Positions 1 to 5,737 of a stretch of DNA of 12,732 bases are shown piece after piece (within the stretch, counting starts at the first letter, position 1; each line of letters starts with the position of its first letter). Below the pieces are notes generated by a model. The model did not search any database. It had not been told where the DNA came from and saw nothing but the letters and a program-made list of their open reading frames with translations. The translations under genes were made by a program, and so were the position numbers. Origin of the DNA: Bacillus salipaludis (lineage in GTDB: Bacteria; Bacillota; Bacilli; Bacillales_B; DSM-18226); contig NZ_SMYO01000038.1 of the NCBI RefSeq assembly GCF_004358205.1, positions 1 through 12,732 of the forward strand, written 5' to 3'.

Positions 1-27
1 GACATTAAGTCAAGAGTGATATATAAT
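1..27 (+). promoter_or_regulatory. Consensus sigma-A promoter of the tandem-hairpin RNA (read across the junction)
   Basis: The -10 hexamer TATAAT is at 22-27 (again at 12605-12610). The -35 hexamer TTGACA begins at 12582 and ends at base 4 of this copy. The spacer is exactly 17 bp. All twelve promoter bases match the consensus, making this the strongest-looking promoter in the window. Transcription would start near 34. The -35 overlaps the right arm of the hairpin that ends the upstream toxin gene. Confidence 0.85.
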
Positions 28-45
28 AACTAAAGTAAATTAACA

Positions 46-101
46 ATCCAGTCTCATTGCGAGGCAGTAAAATATCCAGTCTCATTGCGAGACAGTAAAT
101 A
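46..101 (+). repeat. Two tandem 28-bp repeats, each a stem-loop
   Basis: Unit 1 is 46-73 and unit 2 is 74-101. They share 25 of the first 26 bases. Each contains a 5-bp stem GTCTC/GAG(G or A)C with loop ATTGC, flanked by CCA on the left and AGTAAA on the right. The same pair recurs at 12629-12684 because of the circular overlap. Confidence 0.85.
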
Positions 102-108
102 AATCGAA

Positions 109-147
109 AAAAGAGGTTACCTTAAATTTAGGGTAACCTCTTTTCGT
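109..147 (+). terminator. Intrinsic terminator of the tandem-hairpin RNA
   Basis: A perfect 13-bp stem (AAAAGAGGTTACC at 109-121 with its complement at 132-144) encloses a 10-nt loop. T residues close the stem and continue as CGTTT. The A-run before the stem could let it work in both directions. Confidence 0.85.
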
Positions 148-170
148 TTATATAAACCTAAATTAAATTT

Positions 171-204
171 CCAATGTAACATAATGGATGTTGTGTTACA
201 TTGG
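171..204. other. dif-like recombination site A (11-6-11 inverted repeat)
   Basis: The core at 174-201 is ATGTAACATAA, centre TGGATG, then TTGTGTTACAT. The arms are inverted with one mismatch, and the symmetry extends to CCA/TGG on the flanks. An 11-bp arm with a 6-bp centre is typical of tyrosine-recombinase sites of the Xer/dif type. Two further copies (B and C) sit just before the tyrosine recombinase gene. This copy lies between the RNA terminator and the 3' end of the lipoprotein gene, not in a promoter, which favours a recombination role over a repressor operator. Confidence 0.55.
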
Positions 205-341
205 GATGAAATTAAGATCCTTTAAGCAAACAGGGCAGTTCTGTTTAAGAAAGATTATGTGGATAGGATGAAGAATATAGACCATCAGGAAGGTAAGTCT
301 TAACTAATTGAAGTGGGGAACTGTAAATTTTGATGTATTTA
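205..341. other. Intergenic stretch without a recognised gene
   Basis: About 137 bp between site A and the 3' end of the lipoprotein gene. The only structure I see is a short stem AAACAG/CTGTTT around 226-244 with no strong T-run, so it is at best a weak terminator for the minus-strand gene. An ATG at 269 opens only 11 codons and has no good ribosome site. Confidence 0.4.
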
Positions 342-767
342 CTAATTTACTTTCATTTGAAAGGTTTCTTTTTTATCATTCCATTCCACAGTTGCTTTTA
401 CAATATACTCTTTTTCTGGTAAATTTCCATTTGAACTACCTTTTAAAACTACAGTACCGTCAGGATTTAATTTTTCACGCTTCCCTGACATACTACCATT
501 TGATAAAATGAAGGAAACCTTAATGTTCTTGACAGATTTAATATCCGTTCCTTTATAGGTTAGTGTAATTTTATCGCTTTCTTCATTACCTGAAACTTTT
601 GCAACTAATACAGCAGACCAATGTTCACTTTCGCCTTTATATTTTAAAGAATAATTTTGTTGATTTCCTTGTTGAGGTCCCTTTTCAACTGTTTTACTTT
701 GGGTAGAACAAGCAATTAATACAAATGGGATTATTACAAATATTAATCTTTTTATAATTTTGAACAT
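342..767 (-). CDS. Putative lipoprotein, 141 aa
   Basis: The N-terminus is a lipoprotein signal peptide: basic residues K3, K6 and R7, a hydrophobic stretch 8-18, and a lipobox LIAC ending at Cys20. Lgt and Lsp would process it, leaving the protein anchored on the outer face of the membrane. The rest is hydrophilic with alternating beta-type patterns (such as KITLTYKG and FILSNG), consistent with a small beta-sandwich domain, but I do not recognise a family. The start is set by AGAGGTGA a few bases before the ATG. A possible promoter lies at 805-833. With the secreted-protein gene at 1017-1715 it forms a same-strand pair, lying between two dif-like sites that could make both a cassette. An immunity or surface-exclusion role is possible but unsupported. 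Confidence 0.8.
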   Translation of the reverse strand: MFKIIKRLIFVIIPFVLIACSTQSKTVEKGPQQGNQQNYSLKYKGESEHWSAVLVAKVSGNEESDKITLTYKGTDIKSVKNIKVSFILSNGSMSGKREKLNPDGTVVLKGSSNGNLPEKEYIVKATVEWNDKKETFQMKVN

Positions 768-804
768 CGTTTCACCTCTTCTCTTTTAAACCACCATTTT
801 ATTA

Positions 805-833
805 ATTTTAACATATCTGGATATATATGTCTG
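805..833 (-). promoter_or_regulatory. Possible promoter of the lipoprotein gene
   Basis: On the minus strand CAGACA (833-828) and TAAAAT (810-805) are 17 bp apart, with TG one base before the -10 (extended -10). This sits about 40 bp before the ATG. The -35 matches consensus at only four positions. Confidence 0.4.
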
Positions 834-880
834 ATTTTTCTGTATATTATCATTATTATTAGAAAATTAACCTCTATGAA

Positions 881-919
881 AAACGGACGCTAATCCTTAT
901 TTCAGATATGCGCCCGTTT
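881..919 (-). terminator. Terminator candidate downstream of the secreted-protein gene
   Basis: A 10-bp inverted repeat, AAACGGACGC (881-890) with GCGCCCGTTT (910-919), pairs fully on the minus-strand RNA if one G-U is allowed. It is followed by a short T-run in the minus direction. It lies between the two minus-strand genes and would separate their transcription. Confidence 0.55.
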
Positions 920-951
920 GATTAAGAGTAAAATTATTTCTTTACTCTATA

Positions 952-1005
952 AAAAAGTGCTTTGTCCAAATTGTAAATGCTATTTAATTTGATGCACGAC
1001 AAAGC
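952..1005 (-). terminator. Second terminator candidate behind the secreted-protein gene
   Basis: GCTTTGTC/GACAAAGC (959-966 and 998-1005) pairs across a 31-base loop. On the minus strand the stem is followed by AC and then six T (952-957). It begins 12 bp after the stop codon of the 1017-1715 gene. The long loop makes it weaker than the one at 881-919; together they look like a double terminator. Confidence 0.45.
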
Positions 1006-1016
1006 AACCAACTTCT

Positions 1017-1715
1017 TTAAGGTGAAGCAGATGTTTTCAACTGCGAATAAATCTTAGTACTACCACTATAAATATCTGCTCTAGTGAAACTACCTGCTGT
1101 ACCATCAGGATACGACAAATATTCACATTGCATAATTATACCATATTTTCCAGTTGAATTAGAAATCCAACTAGGTGTACCTACTGTATAATCACCGCTA
1201 CAAGATCCTGGGAATCCAGTGCTTTGTTTAGAGCCTTGCTGACTAGCAAATACGTATCCATTTTTTACAGAATAAGTTGAAGATGTTCTTGTCCACCAGC
1301 CTTCCGTATTCCATAACTTTACATAATTTCCGCTTACATACCATTCTAATAAATTGTATTGAGTAACACCTGAATATGTTCTAGAATTCGTATCACTAAG
1401 GGGTGTTGCCGCTAACATGTAAACTTCATCTCTAGTTGTTCCATCCCTTAGAATTTTTTTCTTTGTTGTAACAGCATATTTTGTATCGAGGTTTAATTCT
1501 TTGACCGTATTTTCCTTTTCATCTAAAACAGTGTGTTTTATTTTAAACCTCGGATTGGATATCGTTTCATTTTTCTCCAGTTTTTGTAGGAGTTCCTTAA
1601 CTATTGGGTCATCTTCTACCTTTGTGACGTGTAATAAACCTTCAGCATTAGTTGGCATTTGAAACATGAGAATACCACACATCAACAACATTAAAGCTGA
1701 AAAAAACTTTTTCAC
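1017..1715 (-). CDS. Secreted protein of unknown function, 232 aa
   Basis: I place the start at GTG 1715 because a G-rich ribosome site (the G8 run at 1729-1722) lies six bases upstream and translation then opens directly with a Sec signal peptide: VKKFFSA, a hydrophobic core to about residue 20, and likely cleavage near TNA-EG (24-25). An in-frame ATG at 1796 would add 27 hydrophilic residues before the signal and is less likely. The mature part has a charged helical segment (about 30-75), then a Ser/Thr/Gly/Tyr-rich region with aromatic pairs (LLEWYVSG, EGWW) and two cysteines (GSCSGD, MQCEY) that could form a disulfide outside the cell. No lipobox or catalytic motif is evident and I do not recognise the family. 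A secreted antimicrobial or adhesive protein is possible but speculative. Confidence 0.75.
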   Translation of the reverse strand: MKKFFSALMLLMCGILMFQMPTNAEGLLHVTKVEDDPIVKELLQKLEKNETISNPRFKIKHTVLDEKENTVKELNLDTKYAVTTKKKILRDGTTRDEVYMLAATPLSDTNSRTYSGVTQYNLLEWYVSGNYVKLWNTEGWWTRTSSTYSVKNGYVFASQQGSKQSTGFPGSCSGDYTVGTPSWISNSTGKYGIIMQCEYLSYPDGTAGSFTRADIYSGSTKIYSQLKTSASP

Positions 1716-1840
1716 AAATAACCCCCCCCATTTTTTAATATTAGAATCTAAATTAATAAATTTTTTTAATTCCCCCCTTTCTGTTTTATTATGCAATCAA
1801 TTCCCAATATATGGTAAATATTACAGAAAAATAACCATAA

Positions 1841-1858
1841 ATTACATTTTCGTTACAT
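1841..1858. repeat. Direct repeat of the site-arm motif TTACAT
   Basis: ATTACAT (1841-1847) and GTTACAT (1852-1858) repeat in the same orientation, 11 bp apart. GTTACAT is the end of the arms in sites A-C. Direct half-sites next to an inverted core recall the accessory motifs in the resolution site of TnpI of Tn4430 (family knowledge). They could be extra recombinase binding half-sites. Confidence 0.4.
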
Positions 1859-1898
1859 CTAATTTTTACCAATATTTTAGATTAATCGTGTCAAAAAT

Positions 1899-1930
1899 GA
1901 ATGTAACATAATTGATATTAAGTTACATTC
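1899..1930. other. dif-like recombination site B
   Basis: The core at 1901-1928 is ATGTAACATAA, centre TTGATA, then TTAAGTTACAT, with one mismatch between the arms and GA/TC symmetry outside. The left arm is identical to that of site A and both lie in the same orientation, so A and B are direct repeats 1727 bp apart. It ends 8 bp before the -35 of the recombinase promoter, so binding here could also control that gene. Confidence 0.6.
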
Positions 1931-1936
1931 GAATCG

Positions 1937-1965
1937 TTGAAAATAGTAGACTTTAACTCTATGAT
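1937..1965 (+). promoter_or_regulatory. Promoter of the tyrosine recombinase gene
   Basis: TTGAAA (1937-1942) and TATGAT (1960-1965) are separated by exactly 17 bp, each one base from consensus. Transcription would start near 1972, inside site C. Site B lies just upstream of the -35. The arrangement suggests that the recombinase represses its own gene when bound to its sites. Confidence 0.65.
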
Positions 1966-1971
1966 TTTATT

Positions 1972-1999
1972 ATGTAACATCTTAAAAAATATGTTACAT
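1972..1999. other. dif-like recombination site C
   Basis: ATGTAACATCT, centre TAAAAA, then ATATGTTACAT. The outer nine bases of each arm are a perfect inverted repeat. It is 71 bp from site B and covers the predicted transcription start of the recombinase gene. The centre differs strongly from those of A and B, so it is more likely an accessory or regulatory site than a partner for exchange with them. Confidence 0.55.
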
Positions 2000-2037
2000 T
2001 CAAATTAGCTATTTTACTACGTCGAATAGGAGGGCAT

Positions 2038-2604
2038 ATGAGAAGTAAAAAAAATGAAATCAAGGACGTTCAGCCTATCCGAAGTTATGAAAAAATCAAT
2101 GACATGAAGTGGTCGCTTAAACGATTTTGTGGGGAACGGGATTACATCTTATTCATGTTAGGAATCAATACGGGACTTCGGGTGAGTGACCTTTTGAATC
2201 TAAAAGTGAAGGATGTAAAGAAGAAAAAGAAAATCGTGGTCAAAGAAGGAAAAACAGAAAAAGCCAGGATCATTTATTTGAACAACATTTATGAGGAATT
2301 GAATGAGTATATAAACAAGCTGGACGGAAAAGGATGGCTGTTTCCAAGCCGAAAAGGGAATAATCCTGTCTCCCGGATCCAGGCATACAGGCAGCTCAAT
2401 AAGGCAGCTAAAATGGTGGACATAACAGATGGAATCGGAACTCATACCATGAGAAAAACCTTTGGCTATTGGCATTATAAGCAGTTTAAAAATGTAGCAG
2501 AATTACAAACAATTCTTAACCACTCACACCCCGAAATTACGTTACGATATATCGGAATAACGGATGAAGAAATAGAAAATAACATGAAAAATTTTGTGTT
2601 ATAA
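2038..2604 (+). CDS. Minimal tyrosine recombinase (site-specific integrase/resolvase), 188 aa
   Basis: The complete catalytic set of the family is visible: Arg48 in TGLRVSDLL, a lysine of the beta-hairpin (Lys72 in KEGKTEK), His136 and Arg139 in HTMRKTFG, His162 in LNHSHPE, and the nucleophile Tyr171 in TLRYIG. It would cut and rejoin DNA through a 3'-phosphotyrosine. At 188 residues it lacks most of the N-terminal core-binding domain of XerC/D (about 300 aa) and resembles the short FimB/FimE and YoeC types. AGGAGG stands four bases before the ATG. Three 11-6-11 sites (174, 1901, 1972), two around its promoter, are its probable targets. Likely jobs are plasmid dimer resolution or excision/inversion of the 0.17-1.9 kb segment. 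Confidence 0.9.
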   Translation: MRSKKNEIKDVQPIRSYEKINDMKWSLKRFCGERDYILFMLGINTGLRVSDLLNLKVKDVKKKKKIVVKEGKTEKARIIYLNNIYEELNEYINKLDGKGWLFPSRKGNNPVSRIQAYRQLNKAAKMVDITDGIGTHTMRKTFGYWHYKQFKNVAELQTILNHSHPEITLRYIGITDEEIENNMKNFVL

Positions 2605-2673
2605 GGAGACGAGACAATAAAAGTAAAGTACAAAGATACGGACCAGGCTTAAGGGATTATCAGGGTTGATTCT

Positions 2674-3678
2674 CTAATTATTAGTAAGTAACTCTTCTGC
2701 AAGTAACTGATAAGATTTTACTCGATCATTTAAATAATGAGTGTTAGTTTTAATCATAATTTCATCACTTTGATACAAGCTTTGAAGTTCAACGATTTTT
2801 TCTTTTACTTCCATTGGAGTACCAATAATCATTCTTGCTTCCATATTTTTGATTGTTTCTTTTTCCTCAACAGTAAATTGGTATTGTTTTGCTTCTTCAA
2901 TTGAAGGTATTCCATTATTACCTTCTCCTTTTGAAATTAGTATATTCCAGAATAATTCACCAAGAGCAATCTCTTCGGCCTTCTCTTTTGTCTCTGAACA
3001 AATAGCTGAAACAGCAATTATTGTCTTAGGATGTTTCAATTGATTATTTCTTTTAAAAGCTTGGCGATAAGTTTCCAATATTTTCAGTCCGTCAATATCA
3101 CTAATAAAATGCCCGAAAACATAGGGAAGGCCATTTGCTGCTGCAATCTTTGCGCTTTTGATACTTGTACCTAAAATCCAAGGCTGTGGGGGAATATTAG
3201 GAAGAGGAAATGCCGAAATACCATTATATTTATGGTTAGTGGGAAAATCATTTTTCAAAAAATGAAGAAGTTCTACTATAGATTCAGGTACGCTACGAAC
3301 TTGCTCTGAATAGTTATCAGAGAGAGCTAGCTTTGCTTTATCTGAACCACCAGGACCCCTGCCAATTCCTAAATCAATTCGGTTAGGATAAAGAACTGAA
3401 AGCATATTATATATTTCAGCAACTTTATAAGGTTTATAGTATGGAAGTAAAACTGCTCCAGAACCAAGTCGTATTCTATTTGTATGTGCGCCAATATAAC
3501 TTAACATTACTTCTGGTGACGAGCAGGAAAGACCTGGAATATTATGATGCTCAGTAATCCAATAACGAGTGTATCCTAATTCCTCTCCAATTTGAGCAAG
3601 TTTTAATGATTCTTTTAATGCCTGTTCTGCTGTTTTTCCTACAGAGATAGGAGATTGATCTAAGATACTTATTTTCAT
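2674..3678 (-). CDS. Luciferase-like flavin-dependent monooxygenase (LLM class, MsnO8/YwcH-like), 334 aa
   Basis: The N-terminus (MKISILDQSPIS, then YTRYWITEHHN) and the motif RIDLGIGRGPGGSD are typical of the bacterial-luciferase TIM-barrel family, which uses reduced flavin and O2 to oxygenate a substrate. Length is normal. I use ATG 3678 rather than GTG 3696 because the family begins at this methionine and a GCAGGT element precedes it. It is the last gene of the minus-strand operon, 27 bases after the stop of the cysteine-rich gene. Family members also exist as chromosomal enzymes of unknown substrate, so context decides: here it probably oxidises the small peptide encoded at 5606-5737 (a precedent is GarO, an LLM enzyme forming a sulfoxide in a lantibiotic). 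The precursor has no Cys but has Met and aromatic residues. Confidence 0.88.
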   Translation of the reverse strand: MKISILDQSPISVGKTAEQALKESLKLAQIGEELGYTRYWITEHHNIPGLSCSSPEVMLSYIGAHTNRIRLGSGAVLLPYYKPYKVAEIYNMLSVLYPNRIDLGIGRGPGGSDKAKLALSDNYSEQVRSVPESIVELLHFLKNDFPTNHKYNGISAFPLPNIPPQPWILGTSIKSAKIAAANGLPYVFGHFISDIDGLKILETYRQAFKRNNQLKHPKTIIAVSAICSETKEKAEEIALGELFWNILISKGEGNNGIPSIEEAKQYQFTVEEKETIKNMEARMIIGTPMEVKEKIVELQSLYQSDEIMIKTNTHYLNDRVKSYQLLAEELLTNN

Positions 3679-3705
3679 ACTATGACCTGCTTTCACAATA
3701 ATTTG

Positions 3706-4581
3706 TTAATCGTTCTGTTTAACTTTAAAAATTTCATTGCTTTTTTTCTCTATAAATTTGTATGAGTCCATACCAAACAAGCTTATAAGTAAGTTCTTTT
3801 CTTGCATATATGCTGGGATATAGTCTTTTAATTTAAACATACTATCTGGTAAAGAACTCTTACCAAAAATACTTTGGGTTCTCTTTGTATCTAAAATAAG
3901 TTTTCGTTCCTTTCTGTTCAAACATATAAATTGTAAATCATGACTATTCCATCTACTAAAGCCTTTATTATCGGTTGCCATATTTATAGAACCATCTTCT
4001 GATTCTATGATATCTATAACAGTTTCTTCATCAGCTCCAAAAATAAATCTTTTACCATCAGTTAAGTCCACCATATCTATCGGATACATCATACAACCTT
4101 TTGGCTTTAACGTAGTATAATCAATATTATTTTTTAGTGCGAAACTATGGATGGCACAGACGTGGTTTCCTGCACTATCATGCCTAATGAAAAAAATACA
4201 TTTATTGCAGTTACTAGTAAAGCTACCTTCTTGATTAATTAATCCAATATTATTAATGTGTTTTTTTGTTTGCTTATAGTCTTCATGGGATTGTGTATCT
4301 CTAAAAATTTTATCGACTATGTGCTCGATTTCCTTAATATCCTCTTTTATTGGTGGGTACGGCGATCCTTCACAACATAATCTAGTATGTGCATAGTAAC
4401 AGTTCAAGCAATCTAAATTCACGAGTCTATTAAGAGATTTTATGTCAAATAAATTGCCTTTGTATTCAAAGATAGTTTTGTTAAAATTTCTTTCAATATA
4501 TGAATTGGCGTTATTTTTAAGGATTCTACTCATTGGAAAGGTTATAAAAGAATAATTTTTCGCCTTTTTATTAATTCTCAT
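3706..4581 (-). CDS. Cysteine-rich DUF3109/YkgJ-like metal-binding protein, 291 aa
   Basis: Two cysteine groups are conserved in form. The first is Cys58-x2-Cys61 with Cys69-Cys70 in LCCEGSPYPP. The second is Cys125-x2-Cys128, then Cys142-Ala-Ile-His145 and Cys163 in KPKGCMMYPID. CAIH, KPxxC and YPID are the signature I know from DUF3109/YkgJ-type putative zinc- or iron-chelating proteins; the biochemical role of that family is not established to my knowledge. Eight Cys and a His could hold two metal sites. No signal peptide or membrane segment is seen, so it is cytoplasmic. GGGAGG stands before the ATG. It is the third gene of the operon, between the HExxH protein and the flavin monooxygenase, suggesting a part in peptide modification: a metal- or redox-active enzyme, or a metal donor for the HExxH protein. 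Confidence 0.75.
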   Translation of the reverse strand: MRINKKAKNYSFITFPMSRILKNNANSYIERNFNKTIFEYKGNLFDIKSLNRLVNLDCLNCYYAHTRLCCEGSPYPPIKEDIKEIEHIVDKIFRDTQSHEDYKQTKKHINNIGLINQEGSFTSNCNKCIFFIRHDSAGNHVCAIHSFALKNNIDYTTLKPKGCMMYPIDMVDLTDGKRFIFGADEETVIDIIESEDGSINMATDNKGFSRWNSHDLQFICLNRKERKLILDTKRTQSIFGKSSLPDSMFKLKDYIPAYMQEKNLLISLFGMDSYKFIEKKSNEIFKVKQND

Positions 4582-4603
4582 AGGATATCCTCCCGATTTT
4601 TTA

Positions 4604-4637
4604 CTTAAGCTTGGAATAATTTTTTTCCAAGCTTAAG
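4604..4637 (-). other. Intercistronic hairpin between HExxH gene and cysteine-rich gene
   Basis: A perfect 13-bp inverted repeat (CTTAAGCTTGGAA at 4604-4616 and its complement at 4625-4637) with an 8-base loop. It fills the 61-bp gap. On the minus strand no T-run follows, so it is more likely an mRNA-stability or processing element than a full terminator. Confidence 0.6.
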
Positions 4638-4642
4638 ATAGA

Positions 4643-5518
4643 TTAGTTATTTAAGCTTTCAGTTATATTTTCAAAATCATAAAGCTTAATAAATTTATTC
4701 ATTTCGTTTAAAATTTCAATACCTCTTTCTCCAAAGAATTGTTTTCTTTCATTCAATTCTGACATAGTTTTTGAAAGTTCCTCTTTGTACATTCTCGATT
4801 TCTTTTTATCACCCAACATATAATACAAATGCATAATTCCAATAGATACATTTGCTGCATGAAAAGAACGGTCAATAGGACGTTTCTTTTTTAATATTGT
4901 TGAGGTGGTTAATGCCTCTGGAAGATAGCAATCAGCTGGGTTAGGGAAAATACTATTTACCATGTCATCCAAAAATAGGGTGTTATGGATAAATTCATGA
5001 TATAATGCTTCAGCATAATCAATAACTGACCATTTTTTAGGTGGATTTAGCCAAAGCAAGCCTAAGAGACTAGAAACTGTTCCTCCTCCAAACCCTTTTC
5101 TTTTTGCCAGATAGATAGTACCAAAATGTCTTTTAATTAGTGAATATAAGTTTGGGTGAAGTATTTTTATTAATTCTAGTCCCTTTTCAATTTTGTAAAT
5201 TACTTCTTCCCTTTCTTCTTGAGGAAACACATGCATATTATTAACTGTATCCTCGCGAGTAATTACTTCATGTTTTATTAAAAGTTCACACAATTCTTCA
5301 CTGTCAAAACTAATTTTTATATCTTGTCCATAGGGAATTTGAGATTCTTGTAAATTATTTAATGCTTTAAAATAAAGTTCTTTTTTTTGATATTCATCTT
5401 TAATCTGCTCGGAAGTGTTTTCTCCAAAGTAGAAATTAATAAGAGAATCTACGTTGTTATTAATAGAAGTACTATTTAAAAATGAAAAGTTTGTACCTTT
5501 AGTAAGTGTAGAATCCAT
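4643..5518 (-). CDS. HExxH-motif peptide modification protein (candidate alpha-ketoglutarate-type beta-hydroxylase), 291 aa
   Basis: The metal-binding motif His174-Glu-Phe-Ile-His178 follows a helix (DYAEALYHEFIH). A conserved-looking Gly-rich stretch (KGFGGGTVSSLLGLLWLNPP, about 141-160) comes before it, and His220 (RSFHAANV) after it is a candidate third ligand. The layout fits the HEXXH putative peptide modification family found beside RiPP precursors, some members of which are known as aKG-HExxH peptide beta-hydroxylases, rather than a secreted protease: there is no signal peptide or pro-region. It would act in the cytoplasm on a side chain of the peptide encoded just upstream (5606-5737). 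AAAGGTGAT precedes the ATG. Second gene of the operon. A plain cytoplasmic metallopeptidase that removes the leader is the main alternative. Confidence 0.75.
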   Translation of the reverse strand: MDSTLTKGTNFSFLNSTSINNNVDSLINFYFGENTSEQIKDEYQKKELYFKALNNLQESQIPYGQDIKISFDSEELCELLIKHEVITREDTVNNMHVFPQEEREEVIYKIEKGLELIKILHPNLYSLIKRHFGTIYLAKRKGFGGGTVSSLLGLLWLNPPKKWSVIDYAEALYHEFIHNTLFLDDMVNSIFPNPADCYLPEALTTSTILKKKRPIDRSFHAANVSIGIMHLYYMLGDKKKSRMYKEELSKTMSELNERKQFFGERGIEILNEMNKFIKLYDFENITESLNN

Positions 5519-5558
5519 ATTATCACCTTTCTTTTATAAGCTTTAAGTTAAAATAGAT

Positions 5559-5593
5559 GTAAAAAGGACACTTTCTCAAAGTATCCTTTTTAC
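5559..5593 (-). terminator. Partial terminator/stability hairpin after the precursor gene
   Basis: A 16-bp stem with a 3-base loop (5559-5574 and 5578-5593) begins 12 bp after the precursor stop. Its single imperfection is a G-U pair in minus-strand RNA but a C-A mismatch in plus-strand RNA, so it is built for the minus transcript. Such a hairpin between a peptide-precursor gene and its enzyme genes typically makes the short precursor mRNA abundant and lets a fraction of transcripts continue. Confidence 0.75.
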
Positions 5594-5605
5594 AAACCTT
5601 CTTTA

Positions 5606-5737
5606 CTATTTTTCTTCCTCTTCTTCAGTTTCATCCTCATGAATTTGCATTACAAAAACTTGAACTGGTACTTTAGATTTACCTGTACCAAAATGATTTT
5701 CGGTAAAACGTTTAATATTCTCATTAATGTTAGACAT
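5606..5737 (-). CDS. Candidate RiPP precursor peptide, 43 aa
   Basis: An ATG at 5737 follows an almost perfect ribosome site, AGGAGGTGA, at good spacing, the best in the region, and opens 43 codons ending in TAG. The product starts MSNINENIKRF, continues TENHFGTGKSK, then a hydrophobic segment VPVQVFVMQIH, and ends in an acidic tail with five consecutive Glu. It is the first gene of the minus-strand operon and is followed by a stem-loop, then by the HExxH, cysteine-rich and flavin enzymes. Size, strong translation, hairpin and neighbours fit a RiPP precursor. It has no Cys and only a few Ser/Thr, so lanthionine or thiazole chemistry is unlikely; His15, Phe16, Phe28, Met30, His33 and Asp35 are candidates for oxidation. 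Which part is leader or core is not evident. It could instead be a small regulatory or accessory protein. Confidence 0.75.
   Translation of the reverse strand: MSNINENIKRFTENHFGTGKSKVPVQVFVMQIHEDETEEEEEK

Larger units (their letters stand above)
34..147 (+). ncRNA. Small RNA with two tandem hairpin repeats and intrinsic terminator
   Basis: A perfect promoter and a strong terminator bound about 114 nt with no open reading frame of note. Between them are two 28-nt direct repeats (46-73 and 74-101), each folding into GTCTC-ATTGC-GAGNC. The sole difference inside the repeated core (G at 64, A at 92) turns a G-U pair into an A-U pair, so pairing is kept. A promoter, short tandem repeats and a terminator are the layout of type III RNA antitoxins, and a PemK/MazF-fold toxin gene lies directly upstream. 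In known type III loci the RNA precedes the toxin; here it follows. It could instead be a trans-acting or copy-control RNA. That an RNA is made here is a fairly safe inference; its role is open. Confidence 0.65.
1..149. repeat. Terminal redundancy, left copy (circular junction)
   Basis: These 149 bases are repeated exactly at 12584-12732. Identical ends of this kind arise when a circular molecule is written linearly past its start, so the replicon is about 12,583 bp and everything in this stretch exists once. The alternative, a genuine 149-bp direct repeat flanking a linear element, is less likely because plasmid functions (rep, oriT, mob) lie inside and the -35 box of the RNA promoter is completed only across the joint. 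Confidence 0.9.

Noticed and set aside
46..101. A CRISPR array
   Set aside because: Only two units with no spacers between them and no cas genes; the units are stem-loops in tandem.
1..149. A mobile element bounded by 149-bp direct repeats at 1-149 and 12584-12732
   Set aside because: The match runs exactly to both ends of the window and rep, mob and oriT lie inside, so circular overlap is the simpler explanation.
171..204. BirA or similar metabolic operator (TGTAAC-N-GTTACA form)
   Set aside because: No biotin or related gene is present, the 11-6-11 layout and two copies beside a tyrosine recombinase fit a recombination site better; not fully excluded.
2605..2652. Short frame after the recombinase (ATA start, IKVKYKDTDQA, stop) with GGAG before it
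   Set aside because: Twelve codons with a non-standard start; may be a remnant of a lost gene but cannot be supported.
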